From CAYFLR01 sp964343805 (lineage in GTDB: Bacteria; Bdellovibrionota_B; Oligoflexia; CAYFLR01): a DNA stretch of 64,000 nt. Of the stretch, positions 42,047-51,772 are shown piece after piece. The stretch lies in assembly GCA_964343805.1 (NCBI GenBank), contig CAYFLR010000010.1, positions 1 to 64,000 of the forward strand. Reading direction: 5' to 3'. The notes under the pieces are model-generated. The model saw only the letters and a list, made by a program, of their open reading frames with translations. It was not told where the DNA came from and did not search any database. The translations under genes were made by a program, and so were the position numbers. Every line of letters begins with the position of its first letter. Positions within the stretch are counted from its first letter, which is position 1.

Positions 42047-42916
42047 ATGGTAAAAACAATCAAAAGTCTCATGCTTCTTTGGCTTATTCTGTTCATGTTC
42101 CCAAGCTCTTGTACTACAAGTACTTCAGGAGATCAACTTTCAGATTATTTTGTTCTCACCGGAGAGAAAGAAAAATCTATACTGTTTCGTCTGAACCAAG
42201 TTATTTCCAATTTTAATCAATCAAGAAAAGGAATCAGTACGGTAAAAGGCTTGTTAAATATGGCCTTTCAGGGGAGGGGGGTAAACTCTGACAAAATCAG
42301 TGCCGATGCGGCGATCTATTTTGAAGAGCCATCCAGTCTCAGGATCGATGTTTTTGATCCCATTGGTGGAGACGCTGCAAGAGTAGAAGTTCAAAAGGGA
42401 AAGGTTTTAATTTCTAACTATATTCAAAACAAAAAGAGATGCTTTTTGTTTAGCCCTAGTGATGAAATTGAAGTAATGAATTTAAAAGTTCGGGTGACAG
42501 ACTTGCTAAATTTAATTAAGGGAGGGGTTTCTCAATCCTGCCTTGGAAACTCCACAAAGAAAATATTTGCCCATAAAGGCATAGATGTTAGGCGACCCTT
42601 TATTTTAAAAAACACCTGTAGAACAAGCTCTCATTGGACCAAAACCTATTATTACTTTGGAAGATCAATGCAGAAAGTATTGGCGGTTAAAAGAGAGAGT
42701 GGTGAAAACGAAACTGGAAAGAGGGATTTGTCCATTCAGTTTAGTGAATTTGAAAACCAAGGCAAATTTTTATTTCCAATGCAGGCTCATTTGGCTTGGT
42801 ATGGGTTTTCTGGAAAGTCTTGGCTGAAATTTGAATACGATAGAGTTATGTTTAACTCAAATGTAGAATCTCAATTAAACCCCATTAATTCACCAAACTG
42901 CAAAAGCGTTAAATAG
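42047..42916 (+). CDS. LolB/DUF4292-like lipoprotein
   Basis: 289 residues. Leader ends at PSSC (Cys 22). The mature part resembles the LolA/LolB-type half-barrel: an N-terminal segment with GISTVKGLLNMAFQ, then ADAAIYFEEPSSLRIDVFDP and later beta strands, as in DUF4292-type proteins that sit after TPR lipoproteins. It may handle lipoproteins or lipids at the outer membrane. It starts 21 bp past the TPR gene and ends 2 bp before the ABC ATPase gene, so the four genes to 44688 are probably one transcript. Confidence 0.72.
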   Translation: MVKTIKSLMLLWLILFMFPSSCTTSTSGDQLSDYFVLTGEKEKSILFRLNQVISNFNQSRKGISTVKGLLNMAFQGRGVNSDKISADAAIYFEEPSSLRIDVFDPIGGDAARVEVQKGKVLISNYIQNKKRCFLFSPSDEIEVMNLKVRVTDLLNLIKGGVSQSCLGNSTKKIFAHKGIDVRRPFILKNTCRTSSHWTKTYYYFGRSMQKVLAVKRESGENETGKRDLSIQFSEFENQGKFLFPMQAHLAWYGFSGKSWLKFEYDRVMFNSNVESQLNPINSPNCKSVK

Positions 42917-42918
42917 CC

Positions 42919-43911
42919 ATGAATACCAATGTCCTTGAAGTAAAAAATCTCAACGTCAGTGTGCAGGGTTTTCGAAAAAAAACTCCTTTAGTTCATGATG
43001 TGACATTTGCTATTCCTGCTGGTAAAACCATTGCTGTTGTAGGTGAATCGGGAAGTGGAAAAACTTTAACTGCCTTATCAATTCTTAATTTATTTACTCC
43101 CGGATCTAGGTTATCAGTTTCTGCCAAAGATATCTTACTTTCAGATGAATCTATTTATGATTTAACTGAAAAGGAGATGCAGCATGTGAGGGGAGCCAAA
43201 ATTGGAATGATTTTTCAAGAGCCTAAACTCGCTCTCCATCCTTCTTTCAAAATAGGAAAGCAGATCCAAGAGTGTTTACTTAGAGTTGTGGATATGGAGA
43301 AGAAGGATATCCGATCTTTTATGGAATCACTGTTGAATAAGGTGGGCTTTGAAAATCCTTCTCAAGTCTTAGATCAATACCCTCACCAATTAAGTGGGGG
43401 AATGAGGCAGAGAGTGATGATTGCCATGGCGTTAACCCTAGACCCCGAGTTGCTTATTGCAGATGAACCCACATCCTCTTTAGATGTGTTGGTACAAAAT
43501 GAAATCTTAGAACTCTTAAAAAGTTTACAGCGAGATTTTCAACTCTCCATGCTGTTTATTACTCATGACTTTGCTGTGGCTGAACAAATAGCTGACCTTG
43601 TGATGGTTATGTATGCGGGCAGAATTTGTGAGTTTGGAACCATGGATCAAATTTTTTATAACCCTCTTCATCCCTACACCCATAAATTGCTTCATTCAGT
43701 ACCAAAGGTCGGCATGAGGCTCGATGATCTGGATGAGACTCATTACTTTACAGAAGGGGGTACTAAGAAGTCACAAGGATGCTCTTTTGCTAATCGCTGT
43801 TCCAGAGCCCTCGAAAAATGCTGGGAAGAAATCCCGCCTCTTTGCGCCGATGAAGAAGATTTATACTATCAATTAGCCTGCTTTAATCCAAGCGAACCAG
43901 AGGGTCTCTAA
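42919..43911 (+). CDS. peptide-type ABC transporter ATPase (OppD/DppD family)
   Basis: 330 residues. It powers uptake of peptides or similar solutes. Walker A GESGSGKT is at 42-49, the signature LSGGMRQRV follows, Walker B is LLIADEPTSSLD, and a C-terminal extension with CSFANRCSRALEKCWEE carries the Cys cluster typical of OppD/DppD. The partner ATPase lies 12 bp downstream. Permeases and a binding protein are absent from the window, so the substrate cannot be named. Confidence 0.92.
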   Translation: MNTNVLEVKNLNVSVQGFRKKTPLVHDVTFAIPAGKTIAVVGESGSGKTLTALSILNLFTPGSRLSVSAKDILLSDESIYDLTEKEMQHVRGAKIGMIFQEPKLALHPSFKIGKQIQECLLRVVDMEKKDIRSFMESLLNKVGFENPSQVLDQYPHQLSGGMRQRVMIAMALTLDPELLIADEPTSSLDVLVQNEILELLKSLQRDFQLSMLFITHDFAVAEQIADLVMVMYAGRICEFGTMDQIFYNPLHPYTHKLLHSVPKVGMRLDDLDETHYFTEGGTKKSQGCSFANRCSRALEKCWEEIPPLCADEEDLYYQLACFNPSEPEGL

Positions 43912-43923
43912 AGGAGTGATTTT

Positions 43924-44688
43924 TTGCTGAGATTAAATAACATCACTAAAAAATTTTCACAGCAGGGTCATTGGTTTTATGCAGTAAATAATGTGAGTCT
44001 TCATATTAATGAGGGAGAAAGTGTTGGTTTGGTTGGGGCTAGTGGAAGTGGAAAAACCACCTTGGGACGCATCGCGTTGCGACTTACCAAAGAAGATACC
44101 GGGCAGGTTCTGATAGGTGAACAGGATATCACTTCTATAAATGCTAAAGAATTAAAACCCTTTCGACGAAAAATCGGGGCTGTTTTTCAAGATCCCTATG
44201 CCTCCTTTAACCCCATGCAAACCATAGGAGAATCCATTGAGGAGCCTTTGTTTATTGGAAAAAATACCACTAAAGAAGAAGGCAAACAACTGGCAGTTTC
44301 TCATCTGGCTCAGGTGGGTTTAGATGAAGGTTACTACTATCGTTATCCAGGAGAGTTGAGTGGGGGGCAGAGGCAGCGAGCTGCTATTGCACGATCTTTA
44401 ATTCTTAAGCCTGAAATCCTGATAGCCGATGAACCGGTCAGTGCCTTGGATATTTCCATCCAAACAGAAATTCTTTATCTTTTTCAGAAAATGCAGAGGC
44501 AACTTAATCTCGCCATGCTTTTTATATCCCATGACCTGGCAGTGGTATCCATGTTATGTCAACGAGTGGCTATCATGTATAAAGGAGAAATTGTAGAGCA
44601 GGGGACCACTGAACAGATTTTTAATGATCCCCAGCAAGAATACACTAAGAAGCTGATCACAGCAGCTAAAAGATCAGCTCATTCTTAG
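43924..44688 (+). CDS. peptide-type ABC transporter ATPase (OppF/DppF family)
   Basis: 254 residues. Walker A GASGSGKT (38-45), Q-loop VFQDPYASFNP, signature LSGGQRQRAA and Walker B LIADEPVSALD. The TTG start at 43924 is supported by AAGGAG seven bases upstream. It lacks the C-terminal oligopeptide extension found in many OppF proteins (about 320 residues), so it is a short form. It pairs with the preceding ATPase. Its stop is 6 bp from the convergent frr stop. Confidence 0.9.
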   Translation: MLRLNNITKKFSQQGHWFYAVNNVSLHINEGESVGLVGASGSGKTTLGRIALRLTKEDTGQVLIGEQDITSINAKELKPFRRKIGAVFQDPYASFNPMQTIGESIEEPLFIGKNTTKEEGKQLAVSHLAQVGLDEGYYYRYPGELSGGQRQRAAIARSLILKPEILIADEPVSALDISIQTEILYLFQKMQRQLNLAMLFISHDLAVVSMLCQRVAIMYKGEIVEQGTTEQIFNDPQQEYTKKLITAAKRSAHS

Positions 44689-44694
44689 TCTTAA

Positions 44695-45261
44695 TTAAAT
44701 AGTTAATACTTCTTTTTCTTTACCAGCAATGATTTTATCAACTTGTTCAATTGATTGATCCGTGGTTTTTTGAACGTTGTCACCAATTTGCTTAGCGAGA
44801 TCTTCGGAAACCTCTTTCTTTTTTTCTGAAGATTTGACTCGGTCCATTGCGTGCTTACGATTTTGTCTAACAGCTACCTTAGAATCTTCGCCGAGCTTTC
44901 TAATTGACTTTGCAATCTCTTTACGGCGTTCTTCTGTGAGAGGAGGAATAGGGAGACGGATAATATTACCATCACTGCTAGGAGTAATTCCTAAATTGGA
45001 AGCGTGAATGGCTTTTTCAATGTCTGCCAGTAGGTTCTTTTCAAATGGATTGATCACAATCATTCTAGGTTCTGGAACATTGATAGTGGAAACTTGATTT
45101 AAAGGAACACTGGAACCATAATAAAGCACTTGAATGCCATCGAGCATGGCTGGTGTGGCTCTACCAGTTCTTAACTTGGTCAATTGGTTTGATAAGGAAT
45201 CTATTGTTTTGGTATTTTTTTCTTTTAATTCATCTACGATTACAACATCTAATTCGCTCAT
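44695..45261 (-). CDS. frr: ribosome recycling factor
   Basis: 188 residues, usual length. With EF-G it splits post-termination ribosomes. LTKLRTGRATPAMLDGI, VSTINVPEPRMIVINPFEK, and the RKAMKSSE-like RKHAMDRVKSSEKKKEVSED helix are typical. ATG 45261 is chosen with AGGAGAG upstream; TTG 45267 overlaps the pyrH stop. Last gene of the rpsB-tsf-pyrH-frr cluster, the usual bacterial order. Confidence 0.96.
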   Translation of the reverse strand: MSELDVVIVDELKEKNTKTIDSLSNQLTKLRTGRATPAMLDGIQVLYYGSSVPLNQVSTINVPEPRMIVINPFEKNLLADIEKAIHASNLGITPSSDGNIIRLPIPPLTEERRKEIAKSIRKLGEDSKVAVRQNRKHAMDRVKSSEKKKEVSEDLAKQIGDNVQKTTDQSIEQVDKIIAGKEKEVLTI

Positions 45262-45263
45262 AA

Positions 45264-45983
45264 TCAATCTCTCCTCACGATGGTGCCGATGGATTCTCCC
45301 ATAACAGCACGTTTTACATTACCTTTGTGACTTAGATTAAATACTTGAATAGGTAAGTTATGATCCATACACAAAGAAAGTGCGGTGGAATCCATGACTT
45401 TTAAACCTTGACTGATGGCATCTAGAAAGGTGATCTTCGAGTACAATTTTGCATCTTTGTGAGCTTCAGGATCTTTGTCAAAGACTCCATCGACTTTGGT
45501 GGCTTTCATAATGATGTCAGCATGAATTTCCAATGCTCTTAATGAAGCTGCGGTATCGGTAGAAAAGTAAGGGTTTCCAGTCCCCGCACCAAAGATGACT
45601 ATTCTCTTTTGTTCAAAATGCCTTAGAGCTCTTCTTAAAATGTAGGGTTCAGCTATGTTTCGAAGCGAAATGGCTGTTAGTACTCGGGTAGGAATTGAAT
45701 GCCGGCTTTCCAACACTTCTTGGATACCCAGACAATTCATGACAGTTGCCAGCATGCCCATATGGTCAGCTGTGGAACGATCCATTCCTTCCTGACTTAA
45801 AGCCTCGCCTCGGAAATAGTTCCCTCCCCCTACAACTATACCTATTTCGACACCCATTTCATAGATATCGAATATTTCATTAGCTATATTTCGAAGCGTC
45901 GGCACATCGATACCAAACTTCTGTTCTCCCGCCAACGCTTCACCACTTAGTTTTAACAAGATCCTTTTGTATTTTGCAGTCAT
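45264..45983 (-). CDS. pyrH: UMP kinase
   Basis: 239 residues. It phosphorylates UMP to UDP as a hexamer, feedback-controlled by UTP and GTP in other bacteria. The start YKRILLKLSGEAL, VVGGGNYFRGE, the DHMGMLAT segment, GTGNPYFSTDTAA and KATKVDGVFDKDP are diagnostic. Six bases separate it from tsf and it is coupled to frr. Confidence 0.97.
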   Translation of the reverse strand: MTAKYKRILLKLSGEALAGEQKFGIDVPTLRNIANEIFDIYEMGVEIGIVVGGGNYFRGEALSQEGMDRSTADHMGMLATVMNCLGIQEVLESRHSIPTRVLTAISLRNIAEPYILRRALRHFEQKRIVIFGAGTGNPYFSTDTAASLRALEIHADIIMKATKVDGVFDKDPEAHKDAKLYSKITFLDAISQGLKVMDSTALSLCMDHNLPIQVFNLSHKGNVKRAVMGESIGTIVRRD

Positions 45984-45989
45984 AGCTCT

Positions 45990-46919
45990 TTACTTTGTCA
46001 ATGAGGCAACTTCGTCTGCCAGGTTATCTTCTTTTTTCTCAATACCTTCACCGAGTTCATAACGGAGAAATCGACGAATAGAAACTGTCATGCCTAAGTC
46101 TTTCTTAGCTTGATCAAGAACTTGTTGAATACTCTTCTTATCTTCTTTTACGAAAGCTTGATTAAGGAGACAAATTTCTTTGTAGTACTTGTTTATTTTA
46201 CCCATGATGATCTTATCAAGCATCTCTTCAGGTTTACCTTGATTAAGAAGTTGGGTGCGGAAAATGGCTTTTTCTTCATCTAAAGTTTCTGTAGGAACTT
46301 CATCAGGTTTTAAATAGAGAGGCTTAGCTGCTGCAACATGCATACACATGTCAGTAGCTAATTCACAGAAAGCTTCGTTATTTGTTAAGTCTGAGCCATC
46401 TGTGTTGAGATGAACAAGAACTCCAATTCTTCCGTTTCCGTGGACATACTTAGCGATGTACTCATTGGGCTCAACTTTCCAAGTGGCAAAGCGGCGAAGG
46501 TTCATGTTTTCGCCAATAGTGGAGATCGCATTATCAAGAACTTCTTTGATAGTTTGTGATCCACCAGTTTGAGTAGAGGCTAAGTAATCTTCAACTTTTT
46601 CCATCTCTTTGCCGTGAACATCTTTGAGCAAGGTGCCTACCAGATCAATAAACTGATCATTTTTGGCAACAAAATCAGTTTCAGAGTTGATTTCAATAGC
46701 ACTTGCTTTTTGATGGTTATCATCAACTAAGACTTGAACTAATCCTTCAGAGGCTACTCTTCCAGATTTCTTCTTAGCTGCGGCTAATCCTTTTTCTCTT
46801 AAAAACTTAACCGCATCATCGAATTCACCTTTGCATTCAACGAGGGCTTTCTTACAGTCCATCATTCCTGCGCCAGTAGTTTCACGTAATTTTTTTACTT
46901 CAGCAGCGGTGATTTGCAT
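45990..46919 (-). CDS. tsf: elongation factor Ts
   Basis: 309 residues. It is the nucleotide exchange factor for EF-Tu. The UBA-like N terminus VKKLRETTGAGMMDCKKAL, then the core with NSETDFVAKNDQF (the TDFV element that contacts EF-Tu) and the late VSIRRFLRYELGEG. The chain is longer than E. coli Ts (283), mainly in the core. Downstream of rpsB by 58 bp. Confidence 0.97.
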   Translation of the reverse strand: MQITAAEVKKLRETTGAGMMDCKKALVECKGEFDDAVKFLREKGLAAAKKKSGRVASEGLVQVLVDDNHQKASAIEINSETDFVAKNDQFIDLVGTLLKDVHGKEMEKVEDYLASTQTGGSQTIKEVLDNAISTIGENMNLRRFATWKVEPNEYIAKYVHGNGRIGVLVHLNTDGSDLTNNEAFCELATDMCMHVAAAKPLYLKPDEVPTETLDEEKAIFRTQLLNQGKPEEMLDKIIMGKINKYYKEICLLNQAFVKEDKKSIQQVLDQAKKDLGMTVSIRRFLRYELGEGIEKKEDNLADEVASLTK

Positions 46920-46977
46920 TCTTTCCTCCGATTTCCAATTATATATAAATGAGCTTGGATAGTTTAAATTTTAAAAA

Positions 46978-47802
46978 TTATTGAGGTCCAACACCCTCTT
47001 CAGTTTCACGAACATCAGCTACTTCATCTTTTAACTTTTCAACGGCAGTATTACCTGAAGCTTTGTACTCAATGTCTTCCCCTTTTTCTTTAAGGGCTTC
47101 ACCGGATGGTACTCTGCGTGAATTTTTTCCTTCAATACAGGCATCTGCAATAGAACGTACGAAAAGTTCGATAGTTCTAATGGAATCATCATTACCTGGG
47201 ATAATGTAGTCAAGATTATCTGGTGAACAATTTGTATCGGTGACACCAATGATTTTTGCTTTAAGGTTGAGTGACTCTTGGAGAGCAATGTGCTCACGGC
47301 TTGGGTCAAGTAGGAATACAATCTGAGGAATACGAGGCATATCTTTGATTCCGCCTAAGTTATTCTCTAGCTTTTCTCTAAGTCTTTCTAACTTGATGAC
47401 CTCTTTTTTAGTAAGAGCTTCATAAGTTCCATCCGTCTTCATAGTTTCAATTCTTTTTAATTTCTGGATGGTTCTTTTGATTGTTTTGAAGTTGGTTAGG
47501 GTTCCACCGAGCCAACGATAGTTTACATAGTACATTCCACATCTTTTAGCGTGTTCTGCAACAATGTCACGTGCTTGTCTTTTAGTTCCTACAAAAAGGA
47601 CATCTTTTCCATTTGATACTTCTTTCTCAACGTAGTTAAGAGCATTGCGGAAAAGAGAAATTGTTTTTTGTAAGTCAATGATATGAATCCCATTTCTTTT
47701 GCCAAAGATATAGGGCTTCATTTTTGGATTCCAGCGACTGGTTTGATGACCAAAGTGGGCTCCTGCTTCTAATAACTCTTTCATGGATACTTGAACACTC
47801 AT
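46978..47802 (-). CDS. rpsB: 30S ribosomal protein S2
   Basis: 274 residues. MKELLEAGAHFGHQTSRWNPKM near the N terminus, YVNYRWLGGTLTNFKTI and DPSREHIALQES are characteristic. The C-terminal 40 residues are a family-variable charged tail. ATG 47802 follows GAGGAG at a 7-base spacing; the longer TTG frame from 47817 starts inside that site. First gene of the translation operon, preceded by a leader with two palindromes. Confidence 0.97.
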   Translation of the reverse strand: MSVQVSMKELLEAGAHFGHQTSRWNPKMKPYIFGKRNGIHIIDLQKTISLFRNALNYVEKEVSNGKDVLFVGTKRQARDIVAEHAKRCGMYYVNYRWLGGTLTNFKTIKRTIQKLKRIETMKTDGTYEALTKKEVIKLERLREKLENNLGGIKDMPRIPQIVFLLDPSREHIALQESLNLKAKIIGVTDTNCSPDNLDYIIPGNDDSIRTIELFVRSIADACIEGKNSRRVPSGEALKEKGEDIEYKASGNTAVEKLKDEVADVRETEEGVGPQ

Positions 47803-47900
47803 TAAATAACTCCTCAAAAAATTAGGTTAAGGTTAATTCCTCCACCTTGCAACTATGCACTTACAAAATAGAACCGCTTGATTTTAATGAGAAATCTGCT

Positions 47901-47936
47901 TTCTTAGTAAGAACATACACCTTAACGGCAAGGTGT
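47901..47936 (-). promoter_or_regulatory. hairpins in the rpsB leader
   Basis: TTCTTAGTAAGAA (47901-47913) is a perfect palindrome, and ACACCTT/AAGGTGT (47917-47923, 47930-47936) forms a 7-bp hairpin. Both lie between the secA stop and rpsB, about 100 bp before the S2 start. They may be part of an S2 autoregulatory leader or a terminator for secA. No T run follows on the minus strand, which argues against simple termination. Confidence 0.35.
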
Positions 47937-48002
47937 GCGAAATTTCAATCATCTACTACTACACAAAAAGGGAGTAAAAAGCAAGGGAATCCTGCTGTTC
48001 AA

Positions 48003-50549
48003 CTACCGTCCACAGCACTTTTTGTACTTTTTGCCACTTCCACAGGGACAGGGTTCGTTTCGTCCCACTTTTTTGCTAGTGGCGGGCTGGTTGGCTCCTT
48101 CACCGGCTTGTTGCCCATCATCGTAAACAAGGTTTTGCTCTGGCTGTGATTTGGAGTGTATTGGGTACTCTTCGACTTCTTCTTGTTCTTGAAGCTGAGG
48201 TTCGAAATTAATAAGGATTTCTGAAGCTCGTTCTTCTATTCGGTCAATCAAATCACTGAACAGCTCAAATGATTTTTTCTTATACTCTATCAAAGGGTCT
48301 CTTTGTCCATAACCTTGTAAACCAATACCTTCCTTCAGTTGGTCCATCATGTAGAGATGATCTTTCCACATGTTATCAGCAGTTTCAAGCATGACCCAGT
48401 GCTCTACATTGCGCATGTTAGGTGAGCCAATCATCTCTTCTTTTTTCTCATAAGCCTCGGTTGACTCTTTTGTTAGAAACTCAATAACATTTTCCTCTGT
48501 GGGGTTTTCGGGAAAAGAGGTTACGGGAGGAGCAATGTGTAGCATGCCTTTGGCGATAGTCCTGATTTTTTCTAAGTCCCATTTGCCATCAGAATCTCTT
48601 TGGGAGGGGTCAGGCATGTTAGCTCTGACGATATCTTCAGCAAATATTTGGATAAACTCAAGAACGACTGGTTTAACCACTTCGCCTTTCATGATGGAGT
48701 CACGTTTTTTATATATCACCTGTCGTTGTTGGTTCATTACATCATCGTATTCCAGGAGATGCTTTCTGATATCAAAGTTATGTCCTTCGACTCTTTTTTG
48801 GGCATTCTCTATGGCTCTCGTCACCATTTTATGCTCGATGGATTCTCCTTCTTCCATGCCGAGCCTAGACATAATCCCAGAGATACGATCGGCAGCAAAG
48901 ATCCTCATTAAGTCATCTTCCAGTGAAAGATAAAAACGAGAGTAACCTTCATCTCCTTGACGTCCTGCACGACCACGTAGCTGGTTGTCAATCCGGCGAC
49001 TTTCATGTCTTTCGGTTCCTAGGATATGGAGTCCTCCAAGCTCTTTGACGCCTTTTCCTAGTTTAATATCTGTTCCCCTACCAGCCATGTTGGTGGCAAT
49101 AGTTACATTGCCAATTTGTCCAGCGTTTAAAATAATATCAGCTTCTCGGGAGTGATTCTTTGCATTAAGAACCTCATGCTTGATACGCCTACGTTTTAAT
49201 AGATTGCTGATGAGTTCGGAGGATTCAATACTGGCGGTACCTACGAGGATGGGGATTCTATCTTTGTTAAGTCTTTCTATTTCATCGGCAAGGGCATTAA
49301 ACTTCTCATTAGCTGTTCGATAGACTACATCCTGCATATCTTTTCGGATCAGTTTACGGTTGGTAGGAATACAGATAACTTCCAGCTTATAGATCTTTTT
49401 GAATTCAACAGCTTCTGTGTCGGCGGTACCAGTCATTCCAGCCAATTTATCGTACATTCTGAAATAATTCTGGTAGGTAATGGTAGCAAGGGTTTGGTTT
49501 TCTTGCTTTATTTTGACTCCTTCTTTAGCCTCAATCGCTTGATGAAGTCCATCGCTCCAGGAGCGTCCAGGCATGAGCCGTCCAGTGAATTCATCTACAA
49601 TGACAATCTCACCATCTTTAACTACATATTGTACGTCTTTTTTATAAAGGATATTCGCTTTAAGTGCTTGGGTGATATGATGAACCCAGTTCATATGCTG
49701 TGGATCGTAGAGATTCGTGATTTTTAAACGCTCTTCGACCTTTCCTACACCTGCATCAGTCAGAACAACCGAGTGAGCTTTTTCATCCATCGTGTAGTCA
49801 AGATCTTTTTGTAAACCTTGAATGGCTGCATCTGCTGCTACATAATCACCTCTGTCAAGATTGGCAGGTCCAGATATAATAAGAGGTGTTCTTGCTTCAT
49901 CGATTAGAACGCTGTCCACTTCGTCCACAATGCAAAAGTAGTGACCCCTTTGAACTCGGTCTTCAATGGCTAATTTCATATTGTCCCTGAGGTAATCAAA
50001 ACCAAATTCGCTATTGATACCATAGGTGATGTCAGCTTGATAGGCAGCCTTTCTCTGTTGATCGGACATGCCATTTAGAATAACGCCTACTGAGAGATCT
50101 AGTGAGTTATATATTTTTCCCATCCATTCGGCGTCCCTTTTGGCGAGATACTCATTCACAGTTACGAGGTGAACACCCTTTCCCAGTAAAGCATTTAGGT
50201 AGACAGCTGCGGTAGAAGTCAGAGTTTTACCTTCACCGGTTTTCATTTCAGCGATTTTTCCCTCATGGAGAACGGATGCTCCCACCAACTGAACATCAAA
50301 ATGGCGTTCGCCTAGTTGACGTCTTCCTGCTTCTCTTACTACAGCAAAGGCCTCAACAGTCAGGTCGTCGAGTGAACTGCCATTCTTTATTTTCTCTTTA
50401 AAGTAAGCGGTTTTGGCTTTTAACTCATCATCTGAAAGCTTTCTTATCTCATCTTCAAGATCCTTGATCTGTTGGAGAATGGGTTGCTTTTGCTTAATAT
50501 AACGATCATTGCGAGTTCCGAAAATCTTGCGAGCCAGTAACTTGAACAT
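48003..50549 (-). CDS. secA: preprotein translocase ATPase SecA
   Basis: 848 residues. It drives preproteins through SecYEG. Walker A MKTGEGKT (102-109), Walker B with DEVDS, the MTGTADTEAVEF stretch, RGTDIKLG and the RGRAGRQGD helicase motif are all visible. The C-terminal CPCGSGKKYKKCC is the zinc-binding SecB/lipid contact motif. AGGAAGG precedes the ATG. Upstream is the M23 peptidase gene. Confidence 0.97.
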   Translation of the reverse strand: MFKLLARKIFGTRNDRYIKQKQPILQQIKDLEDEIRKLSDDELKAKTAYFKEKIKNGSSLDDLTVEAFAVVREAGRRQLGERHFDVQLVGASVLHEGKIAEMKTGEGKTLTSTAAVYLNALLGKGVHLVTVNEYLAKRDAEWMGKIYNSLDLSVGVILNGMSDQQRKAAYQADITYGINSEFGFDYLRDNMKLAIEDRVQRGHYFCIVDEVDSVLIDEARTPLIISGPANLDRGDYVAADAAIQGLQKDLDYTMDEKAHSVVLTDAGVGKVEERLKITNLYDPQHMNWVHHITQALKANILYKKDVQYVVKDGEIVIVDEFTGRLMPGRSWSDGLHQAIEAKEGVKIKQENQTLATITYQNYFRMYDKLAGMTGTADTEAVEFKKIYKLEVICIPTNRKLIRKDMQDVVYRTANEKFNALADEIERLNKDRIPILVGTASIESSELISNLLKRRRIKHEVLNAKNHSREADIILNAGQIGNVTIATNMAGRGTDIKLGKGVKELGGLHILGTERHESRRIDNQLRGRAGRQGDEGYSRFYLSLEDDLMRIFAADRISGIMSRLGMEEGESIEHKMVTRAIENAQKRVEGHNFDIRKHLLEYDDVMNQQRQVIYKKRDSIMKGEVVKPVVLEFIQIFAEDIVRANMPDPSQRDSDGKWDLEKIRTIAKGMLHIAPPVTSFPENPTEENVIEFLTKESTEAYEKKEEMIGSPNMRNVEHWVMLETADNMWKDHLYMMDQLKEGIGLQGYGQRDPLIEYKKKSFELFSDLIDRIEERASEILINFEPQLQEQEEVEEYPIHSKSQPEQNLVYDDGQQAGEGANQPATSKKVGRNEPCPCGSGKKYKKCCGR

Positions 50550-50678
50550 AATACCTTCCTAAAGAATCGAGGTCTTTCCAACAACCCGAATCCTTTGGAA
50601 AATTCGGGCAACGATCTAACATATCATCTTTTAAAATAGGGAGCAATTAAGGATAATAATTTGGATTAAAAAAAGGAT

Positions 50679-51620
50679 CTAGTCATTAAGAATGTATTGA
50701 CGAGGGTCAACATAAATTCCATTGACCTTGACTTCATAGTGGAGGTGAGGACCGGTACTTCTTCCCGTATTTCCTACTGAGGCAATCCGATCTCCTCTTT
50801 TAAGATGTTGGCCCACTCGAACATACATGTCTGAAACATGAGCATACATTGTAACAACGCCATTGCCATGATCTAGGGATATTACATTACCGTAGCTTCC
50901 TTTTCTTCCTGCGAAAACAACAGTTGCATTGGCTGGGGCAATAATGGGCGTTCCATTTGATGCGGCAATATCAACTCCGGAATGGAAAGTTTTTCTTCCG
51001 GTAAAAGGACTGATTCTAGTTCCAAAATTAGAGGTGGTCCAACCCTTGGTGGGGTTAATGGAAGGACGGGATGCCAGCATATCTTGCTGTTCTACCAGAG
51101 ATTTCATGAGTGACTGCATGTTTACTAACTGGAGCGCTCCCACACGGTCTAATTTGTCAATTTTATCAAAGACTGACTTGAAAAGAAGATTATTGCTATT
51201 GATGGCGGGGGGAAGAACATCTCCCTCTGTACCCACTCTAGACTGTCTGCTCAATGCATACTCTTCATCCGTTATAGGGCCAATTCCTGCACTGGATGCA
51301 GTCGTTCCTTGGATGTTACTCCATAAGAGAAGTTTGCGATAAAATTGATTGACTTTGTCGAGCCCTAATTGAATCCCTTCCAGGCGGGTCATCAAAGTTC
51401 CAATTTCATTTTTCATACTGGCATTTTCATGCTCTAAAGAGGTATTATGAGCACTTTTTTGGTAGTTATGAACAAAGTCAACTACCAAGAAACCAAAGGC
51501 GAGAAAAAAGCTAACGCTCACAACCAAGGTAGAAAAAATAAATAGACGAGAAATGTTAAATACCTTAGGTTTGGCTTCGCTATCTGAGAGCAACATGATG
51601 GTAAATTCACTGCGACTCAA
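50679..51620 (-). CDS. membrane-anchored M23 (LytM-type) peptidase
   Basis: 313 residues. A cytoplasmic tail and one membrane helix (about 24-46) precede a coiled-coil (about 55-95) and a C-terminal LytM domain with zinc motif HSGVDIA (HxxxD) and HLHYEV (HxH), so the metal site is complete. Such proteins cut peptidoglycan cross-links or, via the coiled coil, control other hydrolases. The TTG start at 51620 is chosen because AGGAGG lies seven bases upstream; an ATG at codon 9 is the alternative. Confidence 0.88.
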   Translation of the reverse strand: MSRSEFTIMLLSDSEAKPKVFNISRLFIFSTLVVSVSFFLAFGFLVVDFVHNYQKSAHNTSLEHENASMKNEIGTLMTRLEGIQLGLDKVNQFYRKLLLWSNIQGTTASSAGIGPITDEEYALSRQSRVGTEGDVLPPAINSNNLLFKSVFDKIDKLDRVGALQLVNMQSLMKSLVEQQDMLASRPSINPTKGWTTSNFGTRISPFTGRKTFHSGVDIAASNGTPIIAPANATVVFAGRKGSYGNVISLDHGNGVVTMYAHVSDMYVRVGQHLKRGDRIASVGNTGRSTGPHLHYEVKVNGIYVDPRQYILND

Positions 51621-51772
51621 ATCTTATCCTCCTAGTAACATAGCTTTTCATTATGGGTATCGGCCATTGCTTTAGAATATTTAAGCAAATGCGATTCCTA
51701 ACACAAAAAAAATATAAAGTAAAAATAATACTACCTTTTATAACATATTTTTTTCATGAAACCAATGTGATT

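Noticed and set aside
48499..48933. Plus-strand 144-residue frame inside secA
   Set aside because: Antisense shadow of a highly conserved gene.
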